From: Haloarcula hispanica ATCC 33960
GTDB taxonomy: Archaea; Halobacteriota; Halobacteria; Halobacteriales; Haloarculaceae
Direction: 5' to 3'
DNA: 64,000 nt
Assembly: GCF_000223905.1 (NCBI RefSeq)
Contig: NC_015948.1
Coordinates: 1,426,001-1,490,000, forward strand
Of the stretch, positions 17,307 to 26,546 are shown piece after piece; the first letter of the stretch is position 1; each line of letters opens with the position of its first letter. The notes beneath the pieces are model-generated. The model made no database searches and was not told the DNA's origin. It was given only the letters and a program-made list of their open reading frames with translations. The position numbers and the translations under genes are program-made.

Positions 17307-17512
17307 AGGTAGACGCAGACGGCCGTCAGGAACCAGATGAGTGCGCCGACGCGGACCGCGAACATCGCCCGCGCGGTCCAGGTCTGGAGCGTGACCGCGG
17401 TCGACGCGAGCACAACGAGCGGCGAGCCGACCAATATCGTCGTCACGAACGTGACCTGCATCACCCACCCGAAGTCCACGCCGTCCGGGTCCGTCTTCTC
17501 GACTGTTGGCAC
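17285..17512 (-). CDS. Small two-helix membrane protein (DUF5822-like)
   Basis: The 75-residue protein, starting at a GTG (17512), contains a short charged N-terminus with Lys-Thr-Asp-Pro-Asp-Gly-Val-Asp and two hydrophobic helices (about 17-40 and 50-70) with a small polar turn. It resembles a conserved haloarchaeal family annotated as DUF5822. It overlaps the end of the convergent HAD gene by 22 bp. Function unknown. Confidence 0.78.
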   Translation of the reverse strand: MPTVEKTDPDGVDFGWVMQVTFVTTILVGSPLVVLASTAVTLQTWTARAMFAVRVGALIWFLTAVCVYLYARYRA

Positions 17513-17609
17513 GGCTGATGGTACAGCTAGGTGCGGCAAGCACCTTGCGGTTTCCTGTGCGAACTGCGCAACCCGAACAGGTAAGGCGCAGGCGCGCCCC
17601 CGCTCGGAT

Positions 17610-18419
17610 ATGCCAACTGTCCGGGATCTGCAGGCGATGGCTGGTGAGGAGCCGATCACGATGCTGACAGCGTACGACGCCGTGACCGCGAGCATCGTTG
17701 ACGACACCGGCGTGGACGTCATTCTCGTCGGCGACAGCATGGGGAACGCCGTCCTCGGCCACGACGACACGCTCCCGGTCACGCTCGACGAGATGGCCTC
17801 ACGGGTCGGCGCGGTCGCACGCGGTGCGGACGACGCGCTGGTCGTCGCCGATATGCCGTTTCTCTCCTTCGGCACGGACGAGAGCGAGAGCATCCAGAAC
17901 TGCGGGCGGATGCTGAAAGAAGAGGGCGCAAACGCGGTCAAGCTCGAATCAGGGCCACATACGGTCGAGCTGACCGAGCGGCTGACGGAGCTGGGCATCC
18001 CGACGATGGCCCACCTCGGACTCACGCCACAGAGCGTGAACCAGACCGGCTACACGAGGCAGGCGACCGGCCGCGAGGAGGCAGAGGAGATCCTCGACCT
18101 CGCGCGGGAACACGAGGCCGCCGGCGCGTTCGCGCTGGTGCTCGAACACATCCCGGCCAACCTCGCCGCCCAGGTCACCGAGGCCGTCGACATCCCGACT
18201 ATCGGCATCGGAGCCGGCGGCGACTGTGACGGGCAAGTGCTCGTGTTCACCGATGTGGTCGGCCTCTCCGAGTCCAGCCCGCCTTTCGCCGAGCAGTTCG
18301 GCGACGTTCGCGGCGAAGTCGCCGACGCTGTCGACGAGTACATCGACGCCGTCGAATCCGGCGAGTTCCCGGCTGAGTCCCACAGCCACACCGAGGGCGA
18401 ACTCGACGACCTGTACTGA
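17610..18419 (+). CDS. panB: 3-methyl-2-oxobutanoate hydroxymethyltransferase
   Basis: The 269-residue enzyme transfers a hydroxymethyl group from 5,10-methylene-tetrahydrofolate-type donors to ketoisovalerate, giving ketopantoate for CoA synthesis. Family motifs include Met-Leu-Thr-Ala-Tyr-Asp (about 18-23), the Mg2+ site Val-Gly-Asp-Ser-Met-Gly (about 40-45), Gly-Ala-Asn-Ala-Val-Lys-Leu-Glu and Pro-Thr-Ile-Gly-Ile-Gly-Ala-Gly. It is divergent from the small membrane-protein gene and convergent with coxB. Confidence 0.96.
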   Translation: MPTVRDLQAMAGEEPITMLTAYDAVTASIVDDTGVDVILVGDSMGNAVLGHDDTLPVTLDEMASRVGAVARGADDALVVADMPFLSFGTDESESIQNCGRMLKEEGANAVKLESGPHTVELTERLTELGIPTMAHLGLTPQSVNQTGYTRQATGREEAEEILDLAREHEAAGAFALVLEHIPANLAAQVTEAVDIPTIGIGAGGDCDGQVLVFTDVVGLSESSPPFAEQFGDVRGEVADAVDEYIDAVESGEFPAESHSHTEGELDDLY

Positions 18420-18446
18420 CGCTTTTCACGCCTACTCAGCAGTCCG

Positions 18447-19169
18447 CTAGTCGGCCGAAGCCGTCTGATTCTCCATCCAGGCGTCGTAGGCGGACTGATT
18501 CTTGACGACGACGGTGGCGTTCATCTTGCTGTGGCCGGACCCGCACATCTCAGCGCAGTACAGCCGGTACTCGCCGGGTTCGGTCGCGTGCGTTCGGGCC
18601 GTTATCGTCCGGCTGGGGAAGACGTCCTGTTTGACGCCTAGTTGCGGGATGTAGATGGCGTGGATCACGTCCGTCGTCCGCAGCCTGAACGTGACGTTCC
18701 TGTCCGCTGGAAGGACCAGCCGTTCCTCCGTCGTGACGTTCGCTTCGGCGTAGGAGAACTCCCATCCCCACTGGTAGGCAAGCACGTCTATCTCCGTATC
18801 CTCCGCGAAGGCGTCGCCTCCGCCGGCGGATGCCTCGGCCGCTGCAGGCGTGATGTAGGGGTTAGCCATCACCACGAACGCCGAGATCCCGACAAAGACA
18901 AGTATTGCGCCCGTCGCGGCCGTCCAGGTCACCTCTAGCGCCGGGTCGTCGACCGTCGGTTGCGGGTCGTCGTTGTTCCGGAACCGGTAGATCACGTACA
19001 CGAGCGTGAGTTCGACGAACAACGTCAACGGCAGAGCGACGTACAGGAGCTGTTCGTTGAGGTCGTCGATAGCCGCCCTGTTGACCGACTGCGCTGTGGC
19101 CGGGGCAGCAAGTAGCGAGAGCCCGACCACGACAAGGCCCGCCTGAATCACGCGTCGTCGGAGACGCAT
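18447..19169 (-). CDS. coxB: Cytochrome c oxidase subunit II
   Basis: The 240-residue protein has a signal-like N-terminus, two membrane helices (about 40-60 and 83-105) and a C-terminal cupredoxin domain with the CuA ligands: a His in Asp-Val-Ile-His (about 170) and Cys-Ala-Glu-Met-Cys-Gly-Ser-Gly-His-Ser-Lys-Met (about 205-216). It receives electrons from the soluble donor (probably halocyanin, by family knowledge) and passes them to subunit I. An ATG at 19169 is used; a GTG six bases upstream is also possible. It is divergent from coxA. Confidence 0.95.
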   Translation of the reverse strand: MRLRRRVIQAGLVVVGLSLLAAPATAQSVNRAAIDDLNEQLLYVALPLTLFVELTLVYVIYRFRNNDDPQPTVDDPALEVTWTAATGAILVFVGISAFVVMANPYITPAAAEASAGGGDAFAEDTEIDVLAYQWGWEFSYAEANVTTEERLVLPADRNVTFRLRTTDVIHAIYIPQLGVKQDVFPSRTITARTHATEPGEYRLYCAEMCGSGHSKMNATVVVKNQSAYDAWMENQTASAD

Positions 19170-19346
19170 TGTCACACTGTACCAATCGCCGTGTCAAATA
19201 ACTTGCCCAAGGTGATGACAGCTGACCGGTGACCCGTACTGGTGTCGGGTTCCCAGCGTAGTTTTATGAATGTGGGCGTGTCAATTATTGGTAACGTGTA
19301 GCATGACGAGACGAGCAATCGTTCCGGGACGGCACGTTACACACAG

Positions 19347-21629
19347 ATGCTAAACAGGGCTATCGTTGAGGGAACTGCCCTGGCCGTGCTGGCGCTGTCG
19401 GTGCTTCTTCTGTGGCTCCGGGAGCGGCAGAAAGCACGACCGGAGAGCGACGGCGGCTACACGACCCGAGAGGAGATCGAATTCGAAATCGGTCGACTCC
19501 AGTCTGAAGTGTCCCGCTGGCTGACGACGACGGACCACCGGGACATCGGTCTGCTCTACATCGCTTTCGGCACCGCCGCCGGTCTGTGGGGTGGCGTCGA
19601 CGCGATGATGCTCCGGACGGAACTGCTGACGCCGCCGGCGGACATCTGGACGCCGGAGACGTACAACGCGCTGTTTACAACGCACGGGCTGACGATGCTG
19701 ATATTCTTCGTCCTGCCCGTGTTCTTCGGCATCGGGAACTACGTCCTGCCGCTCCTCATCGGAGCCGACGACATGGCGTTCCCGCGGGTCAACGCTATCG
19801 GGTTCTGGCTCCTGCCGCCGGCACTCATTATGGTCCGGATGGGACTCATGATCCAGGTCCTCGGCCAGGTTCTGAATCTGGTGCTCCCGGCGAACGCTAT
19901 CCGGTTTTTCCTCACGATGCGCGAAGTGAGCATCGGCTGGACACTGTACGCACCACTGTCCGTGCAACAGCCCAATCCGCAGATAGACCTGCTGTTGCTC
20001 GGGTTGCACCTGAGCGGCATCGCCACGACGGTCGGCGCTATCAACTTCATCACCACAATCGTCTACGAACGTGGCGAGGGCGTCACCTGGGCGAACCTCG
20101 ACATCTTCTCGTGGAACATGCTCGTCACGAGCGGGATTGCACTGTTCGCGTTCCCGCTGCTGGGGAGCGCGCTCGTGATGCTCCTGCTAGACCGGAACCT
20201 CGCGACGACGTTCTTTGCGACGGAAGGCGGTGGTGCTATCCTCTGGCAACACCTGTTCTGGTTCTGGGGCCACCCGGAGGTGTACATCCTCTTCCTCCCG
20301 GCGACGGGGCTGATGAGCCTTATCTTGCCGAAGTTCGTCGGCCGGAAACTCTTCGGCTACCAGTTCATCGTCTACTCGACGCTGGGGCTGGGCGTCCTCT
20401 CCTTCGGCGTCTGGGCGCATCATATGTTCACGACGAGCGCGGACCCGCGGGTCAAGCTGTCGTTCATGGCGGTTTCCATCGCTATCGCCGTTCCGAGCGC
20501 GATCAAGGTGTTCAACTGGATCACGACGATGTGGGAAGGGAACATCCGCCTGACTGCGCCGTTTATCCTCTGTGCTGGCGGGATAGGGACGTTCATCATC
20601 GGTGGCGTCACCGGCGTGTTCCTCGCAGTTATCCCGATCGACATCCTCTATCACGGCACCTACTACGTCGTCGGCCACTTCCATCTCATCGTCGTCGGCA
20701 TCATCCCGTTCCTGATGATCGCCGCGAGCTACTACTGGTACCCGCTCATCACTGGTCGGTGGTACGACACGCGGATGGCGAGATTCCAGGCGCTGCTGAT
20801 CGTCTTCGGCTCGTTCGTGACGTTCATGACATTGCTGGTCATCGGCGGGCTTGGGCTGCCGCGACGACAGGCCATCTACCCACCGGAGTACCAGTTCGCC
20901 CAGCAAATCGCGACCGTGGGCGGCTACATCATCGGCCTGAGCGCCCTGCTGTGGCTGTACAACATGCTCGTCTCTTACTGGCGGGGGACGCCCGTGTCGA
21001 CGACGGACCCGTGGGGCCTGAAGGCGACGAGCCAGTTCACCCGCGAGTGGCAGTGGTTCGAACAGCACATGATGAACAAGTACGATATGGAGCCGACCGA
21101 GCCCGAGACGACACGGCGCTCCTACGCCCCTGAAGCCGAGCCGACCGGACTGGCCGGCGGCGTCGGTACCGTCGCCGAGACCGTCTCACGAAACGCCTGG
21201 ATGGCCGCGGCTGGCGGGTTTGTCGGCACAGTCCTGATGAGCGGCGGGCTCATCACAGCGATACTCATCGGCGTCCTCGACCCGGTTTCCTTCAGTGAAA
21301 TCGCCGAACTGGTCGGGCTGCCCGCGAGCCCGGCTATCGGGGCCGTGCTCTTCCTCGTCGGTGGGACCGTCACCTGGCCGCTCCTGTTCCTTGCGTTCTC
21401 CGACTACCTCCCCGGTCGCTTGCTGTTCGAGACCGGGCTGGTGTTCGCAACGCTGATATCCAGCGGGTTTGCTATCGCGTTCTACACCGGACAGAGCGGG
21501 CTCGCGTTTGTCGGGTACCTCACCTTCGTACTCGTCTCTCACTGGGCCTACGGCATCGGGCTAACCGTGACCTTCCAGTACCTCAAGTCGGACGAGACGC
21601 TTCGGACCCAGACCGACGGGGGCGGCTGA
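19347..21629 (+). CDS. coxA: Cytochrome c oxidase subunit I with C-terminal membrane extension
   Basis: The 760-residue protein contains the 12-helix heme-copper oxidase core. Visible metal ligands are His113 (low-spin heme), His309 of the His-Pro-Glu-Val-Tyr motif (CuB, cross-linked Tyr), His358-His359 (CuB), His444 (heme a3) and His446 (low-spin heme). An extra helix and charged linker precede the core. After about residue 585 there is a roughly 170-residue extension with a linker and four or more helices that looks like a separate membrane domain (DUF6789-like). It reduces O2 to water and pumps protons. Confidence 0.95.
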   Translation: MLNRAIVEGTALAVLALSVLLLWLRERQKARPESDGGYTTREEIEFEIGRLQSEVSRWLTTTDHRDIGLLYIAFGTAAGLWGGVDAMMLRTELLTPPADIWTPETYNALFTTHGLTMLIFFVLPVFFGIGNYVLPLLIGADDMAFPRVNAIGFWLLPPALIMVRMGLMIQVLGQVLNLVLPANAIRFFLTMREVSIGWTLYAPLSVQQPNPQIDLLLLGLHLSGIATTVGAINFITTIVYERGEGVTWANLDIFSWNMLVTSGIALFAFPLLGSALVMLLLDRNLATTFFATEGGGAILWQHLFWFWGHPEVYILFLPATGLMSLILPKFVGRKLFGYQFIVYSTLGLGVLSFGVWAHHMFTTSADPRVKLSFMAVSIAIAVPSAIKVFNWITTMWEGNIRLTAPFILCAGGIGTFIIGGVTGVFLAVIPIDILYHGTYYVVGHFHLIVVGIIPFLMIAASYYWYPLITGRWYDTRMARFQALLIVFGSFVTFMTLLVIGGLGLPRRQAIYPPEYQFAQQIATVGGYIIGLSALLWLYNMLVSYWRGTPVSTTDPWGLKATSQFTREWQWFEQHMMNKYDMEPTEPETTRRSYAPEAEPTGLAGGVGTVAETVSRNAWMAAAGGFVGTVLMSGGLITAILIGVLDPVSFSEIAELVGLPASPAIGAVLFLVGGTVTWPLLFLAFSDYLPGRLLFETGLVFATLISSGFAIAFYTGQSGLAFVGYLTFVLVSHWAYGIGLTVTFQYLKSDETLRTQTDGGG

Positions 21630-21632
21630 CAG

Positions 21633-22157
21633 ATGAGCGACGGCGCTGATTCGTTCGTCTTTCAGTATCTCGCGCCCTTCGTCGGCGTCTTGCTCATCGC
21701 GGTCGGTATCGCCGGAGCCGTGCCCGGCGGCTACGCGATTATCGAGCCGGACCTGGAGAACTGCGGGAACCCGACCATCGGTGTCGAATCACCCGAAGCA
21801 ACGGCGGAGCGGTTCGGCGGGGACGAGCCGGGACCGCGGCTTCCGCAGTTGGCCTTCGACGACCTCTCCTCGGACGAACAGACGGCGTTCCTGACGGCCG
21901 TAGACGACCCGGTCGGTGAGGAGCAGGTCGTGGGTGACGTGCCCAACGCCGACGCCTTCCGCCGCGGGGCTCTCGTCACCTACGAGGGCGAGCAGTACTA
22001 CGTGACCCTCGTCGCCGAGAACACCTGCTTTGCGGCCGCGCCGCTACAGTTCCCGCTGGGGGTGTTCGCCATCGCGCTCGGGTTCCTCGGCGTCCTGGCC
22101 CCGCCGCTGTACCGGCGGCTGGTGCGGTTGGAACAGCGGGCCGGCCGGTCAGAGTAG
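21633..22157 (+). CDS. DUF7979-like membrane protein in the oxidase cluster
   Basis: The 174-residue protein has hydrophobic helices at both ends (about 13-37 and 142-162) and a roughly 90-residue external domain between them with paired Cys (Asn-Cys-Gly near residue 48 and Asn-Thr-Cys-Phe near 131) that could form a disulfide. It starts 3 bp after coxA and is surely cotranscribed. The central Leu-Ser-Ser-Asp-Glu-Gln-x-Ala-Phe-Leu-x-Ala-Val-Asp motif recurs in haloarchaeal membrane proteins annotated DUF7979. I infer an accessory role in oxidase assembly or stability; not shown. Confidence 0.8.
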   Translation: MSDGADSFVFQYLAPFVGVLLIAVGIAGAVPGGYAIIEPDLENCGNPTIGVESPEATAERFGGDEPGPRLPQLAFDDLSSDEQTAFLTAVDDPVGEEQVVGDVPNADAFRRGALVTYEGEQYYVTLVAENTCFAAAPLQFPLGVFAIALGFLGVLAPPLYRRLVRLEQRAGRSE

Positions 22158-22179
22158 CGGTCCCTCGCTCGGTGTTCGC

Positions 22180-22995
22180 TCAGAGCGCAGCGCCGACGTA
22201 CAGCACGACGACGAGGAACACCCACACGAGGTCGACGAAGTGCCAGTACAGCGACGTGGTCCGGATGGCGGTGTCGCGTTCGGGCGCGTAATGGCCCCGG
22301 AGCGCACGAGCGAAGGCGATAGCGAGCAGGAGCACGCCGAGGGCGACGTGGAGGCCGTGGAGGCCGGTCAGGCCGTAGAACGCGCTCCCGAACGCGCCGG
22401 AGCCGATGCTGAATCCCTCGACGGCGACGAACTCGTAGTACTCGTACACCTGTCCGGCGAGGAAGACGACGCCGAGCGCGAGCGTCACCCCGAGCAGGCC
22501 GAGGAACCGCTGTCGGTTTCCGCGTTCCAGCGCCTCGTGGCCGTAGTGGAGCGTTACGCTGCTTGCCAGCAGCAGCGCCGTGTTGATGACCACCAGCGAG
22601 CCAAGCAACGGCGGGAGGTGGGCCGGCGGCCACGACCCGGTCCGGATGAAGGCGTAGTAGACGAAGCCCGCCGAGAACGTCGCCACGTCTGAGACGAGAA
22701 ACAGAATCATCGTCGTGGCGTACAGGTCGGAATCGCTGTCCCTGCGGTTCCGGACGTAATCGGCGATGAACGCCTCGTTGGCCCACCCGGCGAGTCCGGC
22801 CAGCAAGCCAACCGCACCAGCGCCGCCGAGTACAACTGGGACCACGGACGGGACCAGATCGAGCCCGACAAACACCAATCCGACGCCCAGGTACAGCGAC
22901 GCAGCACCGATTGCAGCTATTAGGGGCCACCGACTCCGGTGTTCGTGGCCATTGTCGGCGGCGTGTTCAGTTGCCGTTTCCGTCGATCCAGCCAT
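22180..22995 (-). CDS. coxC: Cytochrome c oxidase subunit III
   Basis: The 271-residue protein has seven hydrophobic helices, with the subunit III signatures Phe-Leu-Val-Ser-Asp-Val-Ala-Thr-Phe, Leu-Thr-Gly-Leu-His-Gly-Leu-His-Val and Ser-Leu-Tyr-Trp-His-Phe-Val-Asp-Leu-Val-Trp. The His-rich N-terminus may lie in the cytoplasm. I use the ATG at 22995 rather than one at 23010. It runs convergently to the coxA unit, so coxB, coxA and coxC sit in three separate transcription directions. Confidence 0.95.
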   Translation of the reverse strand: MAGSTETATEHAADNGHEHRSRWPLIAAIGAASLYLGVGLVFVGLDLVPSVVPVVLGGAGAVGLLAGLAGWANEAFIADYVRNRRDSDSDLYATTMILFLVSDVATFSAGFVYYAFIRTGSWPPAHLPPLLGSLVVINTALLLASSVTLHYGHEALERGNRQRFLGLLGVTLALGVVFLAGQVYEYYEFVAVEGFSIGSGAFGSAFYGLTGLHGLHVALGVLLLAIAFARALRGHYAPERDTAIRTTSLYWHFVDLVWVFLVVVLYVGAAL

Positions 22996-23100
22996 GTGAA
23001 CCCGTAGCATCGGGGTTGGTAAAACGGTACCCCCGCGACTGACACGTCCATCGCCGGACTCACCCGAATCTTTATCATACCGTCAACCGACAGCGAGAGT

Positions 23101-24216
23101 GTGGTTTACGAGACGGGCAACCAAACGGTAGACGACGCTGTCGCACGCGTGCTGGACGGCGAACGCCTCGACCGACGGGACGGACTGGCTCTCATCGCAC
23201 AGCCGGTCGACGACCTGGCAGCCGGGGCCGACTACGTGCGCACGCAACTGGGTGACGACACCGTCGACGCGTGTTCGATCGTAAACGCCAAAGCCGGGAA
23301 CTGCGCGGAGGACTGTGGCTTCTGCGCCCAGTCGGTCCACTTCGACACCGGCATCGACAACTACGGCTTTCTCGGCCCCGAGAAGATACTGGAGGCCGCA
23401 AAGCGCGCCGAACGCGACGGCGCACAGCGGTTCGGTATCGTCGTCGCCGAGAAGGGCGTCTCGAAGGAGAACCGCCCCGAGGAGTGGGAGGAAGTCCTCG
23501 AAGCCATCCGCCTCGTCCGCGACGAGACGGACGTGGAGGTCGACGCGAGCCTCGGCATTCTGACCGAGGAGGAGGCCGCGATTCTGGCTGATGAAGGACT
23601 CAACCACTACAATCACAATATCGAGACCTCCCCCCGGTATTTCCCGGAGGTCGTCCAGACCCACACCTTCGAGAAGCGGGTCGAGACACTCCGGGTCGCC
23701 AAGGACGCCGGTATGGACCTCTGTGCCGGTGTCATCCTGGGGATGGGCGAGTCCCCGACCGATAGAGTCGACGCGGCGATGGCCCTGCAGGACATCGGCA
23801 TCTCCTCGCTCCCGGTCAACATCCTGAATCCGGTCGCTGGGACCCCCATGGCCGAACAGGGGCTGCCCGACATCACGACCGAGGAAGTCGTCAAGACCAT
23901 CGCAGTGTACCGCCTGCTCCATCCCGAGTCCCGCGTGCGCCTGACCGGCGGGCGCGAGGTCAATCTCGACACGGACGGGCAGGTGGCCGCGCTGGAGGCC
24001 GGTGCTGACGGCATCCTCACTGGTGATTATCTCACTACCGAGGGACAGACGGCGGCCGACGACCTCGAAATCATGGAAGAGGCCGGACTGGAACCCAACA
24101 CGGAGGCCAACGAGTTCGACCCCGAGGCGGTCAAAGAACGCGCGGCCGACGAGACAGAAGCCGAGACGGCAGCAGGGACAGCACAGACCAAATCAGAGCT
24201 CAAATCCGACGACTGA
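23101..24216 (+). CDS. bioB: Biotin synthase
   Basis: The 371-residue radical SAM enzyme inserts sulfur into dethiobiotin. The radical SAM cluster ligands are Cys68, Cys72 and Cys75 in Asn-Cys-Ala-Glu-Asp-Cys-Gly-Phe-Cys, and Tyr-Asn-His-Asn-Ile-Glu-Thr-Ser and Leu-Thr-Gly-Gly-Arg-Glu are typical of BioB. The start is GTG. It has an acidic halophilic tail of about 40 residues. It leads a tight run bioB-bioU-like-bioF-bioD (gaps 2 bp, 21 bp, and an ATGA overlap), clearly one operon. Confidence 0.96.
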   Translation: MVYETGNQTVDDAVARVLDGERLDRRDGLALIAQPVDDLAAGADYVRTQLGDDTVDACSIVNAKAGNCAEDCGFCAQSVHFDTGIDNYGFLGPEKILEAAKRAERDGAQRFGIVVAEKGVSKENRPEEWEEVLEAIRLVRDETDVEVDASLGILTEEEAAILADEGLNHYNHNIETSPRYFPEVVQTHTFEKRVETLRVAKDAGMDLCAGVILGMGESPTDRVDAAMALQDIGISSLPVNILNPVAGTPMAEQGLPDITTEEVVKTIAVYRLLHPESRVRLTGGREVNLDTDGQVAALEAGADGILTGDYLTTEGQTAADDLEIMEEAGLEPNTEANEFDPEAVKERAADETEAETAAGTAQTKSELKSDD

Positions 24217-24218
24217 CA

Positions 24219-25322
24219 ATGGACGACATACACTTTGCAGTGCTTGGAACCGGTGGTATCGGACGGCGGACGCTCGAAGTCTCACAGCACAAGGACGGCC
24301 TCACCGCCGTCGCGGCCTGTGACCGCAACGGCGTGGCTCTCGACCACGATGGCCTCGACGTAGACGAACTGCTGGCGGCGACGGAAGGCAATATCGCGAG
24401 TGGGCCGGCGGAACACGCATCCGACTCGACCCCCGCGGCACCCACGGACGACTACGCCTCGGACGGCGGGGCGGCCGCAGTCGAGGGTGGCGGCGTCAAA
24501 CAACATGGCGATCAGTCCGGTATCGTCGCCAGCGAACAGGGCGAACCCACGGAGACACCTATCGACGACATCATCGCCGAGAGCGACGCTATCGACGCCG
24601 TGCTGTTGGCGCTCCCGAACCTCGAACACGACTTCATCCCGCGCGTGGCTGAGCGCTTCGCCGAGGCCGACTACGAGGGCGTCATGATTGACGTGCTCAA
24701 ACGCTCCCGCGTCATCGGCATGCTCGACGACCGCGAGGACCTGCTGAAAGCGTCCGGCATCACGTTCGTCTGCGGGGCCGGCGCGACCCCCGGCTTCCTC
24801 ACCGGCGCGGCGGCACTCGCCGCCCAGTCCTTCGTCGAAGTCGAGGAGGTCGAGATCTGGTGGGGCGTCGGCCTCAAGTCCGGCTACGAGGACAACCGGG
24901 GGACGGTCCGGGAAGACATCGCCCATCTCGACGGCTACGACATCGAGACGGCCAGGGAGATGAGCGAAGCCGAAATCGAGGCACTCATCGACGAGCACGA
25001 CGGCGTGCTGGAGTTCCACGACATGGAACACGCCGACGACGTGCTGCTGGAGCGGGCCGGCATCTGTGACGCCGAGGACGTCCACGTCGGCGGCGTCCTC
25101 GACGTTCGCTCCGACGAGAAACCGACCACCACGACGGTCAGCGTGACTGGCACGACATTCGACGGGGAGACGGGGACGAACACCTTCGAACTGGACGACG
25201 TGACCAGCATGGAGGCCAACGTCAACGGCCCGGCGCTTGGCTACCTGAAAGCCGGCGTCCGGAACAACCGCGCCGGGCACTACGGCGTGTTCGGCCCCGC
25301 CGATCTGATGCCCGGCTTCTGA
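24219..25322 (+). CDS. bioU: BioU-like enzyme (probable BioA replacement, saccharopine dehydrogenase-like fold)
   Basis: The 367-residue protein begins with a Rossmann motif Val-Leu-Gly-Thr-Gly-Gly-Ile-Gly (8-15), then an acidic, low-complexity insert (about 58-115), a Met-Ile-Asp-Val-Leu-Lys161-Arg-Ser segment, Val-Cys-Gly-Ala-Gly-Ala-Thr-Pro-Gly-Phe-Leu (184-194) and a C-terminal Ala-Gly-His-Tyr-Gly-Val-Phe-Gly. Its place between bioB and bioF, with no bioA in the cluster, matches BioU, which converts KAPA to DAPA (in cyanobacteria using its own lysine as amino donor). K161 is a candidate donor; the alignment is not verified. It could also be an unrelated saccharopine dehydrogenase-like enzyme. 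Confidence 0.75.
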   Translation: MDDIHFAVLGTGGIGRRTLEVSQHKDGLTAVAACDRNGVALDHDGLDVDELLAATEGNIASGPAEHASDSTPAAPTDDYASDGGAAAVEGGGVKQHGDQSGIVASEQGEPTETPIDDIIAESDAIDAVLLALPNLEHDFIPRVAERFAEADYEGVMIDVLKRSRVIGMLDDREDLLKASGITFVCGAGATPGFLTGAAALAAQSFVEVEEVEIWWGVGLKSGYEDNRGTVREDIAHLDGYDIETAREMSEAEIEALIDEHDGVLEFHDMEHADDVLLERAGICDAEDVHVGGVLDVRSDEKPTTTTVSVTGTTFDGETGTNTFELDDVTSMEANVNGPALGYLKAGVRNNRAGHYGVFGPADLMPGF

Positions 25323-25343
25323 GACCGCCTGATTCTGCTTTTC

Positions 25344-26546
25344 ATGACTCACGGCTTCGACTTGAACGACCGACTCGAACAGCGTGACGCACAGAACCTC
25401 CGCCGGCATCTGGAAGTCGCCGAGTCCGTCTCGGCTCGGACCCGCTTTGCCGACGACCCGAAAGGCGAACCACCGGAGTTCGGCGACGAAGCCGTCGTCT
25501 TCGCCTCGAACAACTACCTCGGGCTGGCCGACGACAGCCGGGTCCAGCGAGCGGCGGAACTGGGCGCACGGACCGTCGGCACCGGCGCGGGGGCTTCGCG
25601 GCTGGTCACCGGCGACACGCAGGTCCACCGGGCGCTGGAACGCGACCTCGCAGCCTCGAAAGGGGCCGAGCGAGCGTTGGTGTTCTCGTCAGGCTACGCG
25701 GCCAACATCGGGACTATCGACGCGCTGTCACCAGACATTGTCTTTTCAGACGAGCTGAACCACGCCTCGATTATCGACGGCTGTCGCGTCGGAGCCAGCG
25801 AGACAGTCGTCTACGACCACTGTGACCCGGACGACTTGCGAGCAAAGATGGACACGCGAGCGGCCGATGTCGGCGGAGACGAACAGTGGCTCGTCGTCAC
25901 AGACTCCGTGTTCTCGATGGACGGAGACATCGCGCCGCTATCGGCCATCTGTGACGCCGTCGACGAGTACGGCGCGTGGTTGATGATCGACGAGGCGCAC
26001 GCGACCGGGCTGTTCGGCGACACCGGCGGCGGTGTCGTCCAGCGCGAGGGGCTGAGCGACCGCGTCGATGTGCAGTTGGGTACGCTCTCGAAGGCATTGG
26101 CGAGCCAGGGCGGCTATATCGCTGGCGACGAGGTGCTTATCGAGTATCTGCTGAACGCCGCGCGGTCGTTCGTCTTCTCGACGGGGCTATCCCCACCGAA
26201 CGCCGCGGCGGCCCGCGAAGCGCTGCGAATCGCTCGCGAGACCGACCGCGCGGCGGAACTCTGGGACACTGTGGCCACGCTCCGGGACGGACTGGAGACG
26301 ATGGGCTACGAGGTGCTCGGCGAGACGCATATCCTCCCAGTCGTCGTCGGTGACCGCGGGGACGCGCTGGAACTGGCCGACAGACTCCGCGACCACGGTA
26401 TCGTCGCGCCTGCGATCCGACCGCCGACAGTGCCCGAGGGCACCTCTCGTATCCGGGTCGCGCCGATGGCGACACACACCGCCGACGACATCGCGCAGTG
26501 TCTCGACGCCTTCCGAACCGCCGGTACAGAGGTGGGCGTGCTATGA
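25344..26546 (+). CDS. bioF: 8-amino-7-oxononanoate synthase
   Basis: The 400-residue PLP enzyme of the alpha-oxoamine synthase family condenses pimeloyl-thioester with alanine to form KAPA. Family motifs are Phe-Ala-Ser-Asn-Asn-Tyr-Leu-Gly-Leu (about 53-61), Gly-Ala-Gly-Ala-Ser-Arg-Leu-Val-Thr-Gly, Asp-Glu-Ala-His-Ala-Thr-Gly (about 215-221) and the PLP lysine Lys250 in Thr-Leu-Ser-Lys-Ala-Leu-Ala. KBL (2-amino-3-ketobutyrate CoA ligase) is the close relative, but the biotin operon context decides. Confidence 0.95.
   Translation: MTHGFDLNDRLEQRDAQNLRRHLEVAESVSARTRFADDPKGEPPEFGDEAVVFASNNYLGLADDSRVQRAAELGARTVGTGAGASRLVTGDTQVHRALERDLAASKGAERALVFSSGYAANIGTIDALSPDIVFSDELNHASIIDGCRVGASETVVYDHCDPDDLRAKMDTRAADVGGDEQWLVVTDSVFSMDGDIAPLSAICDAVDEYGAWLMIDEAHATGLFGDTGGGVVQREGLSDRVDVQLGTLSKALASQGGYIAGDEVLIEYLLNAARSFVFSTGLSPPNAAAAREALRIARETDRAAELWDTVATLRDGLETMGYEVLGETHILPVVVGDRGDALELADRLRDHGIVAPAIRPPTVPEGTSRIRVAPMATHTADDIAQCLDAFRTAGTEVGVL

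Noticed and set aside
17513..18025. Long N-terminal extension of the small DUF5822-like membrane protein
   Set aside because: It lies antisense to panB, and the extension has Ser/Thr/Pro-rich shadow composition; the GTG at 17512 is at the start of the conserved part.
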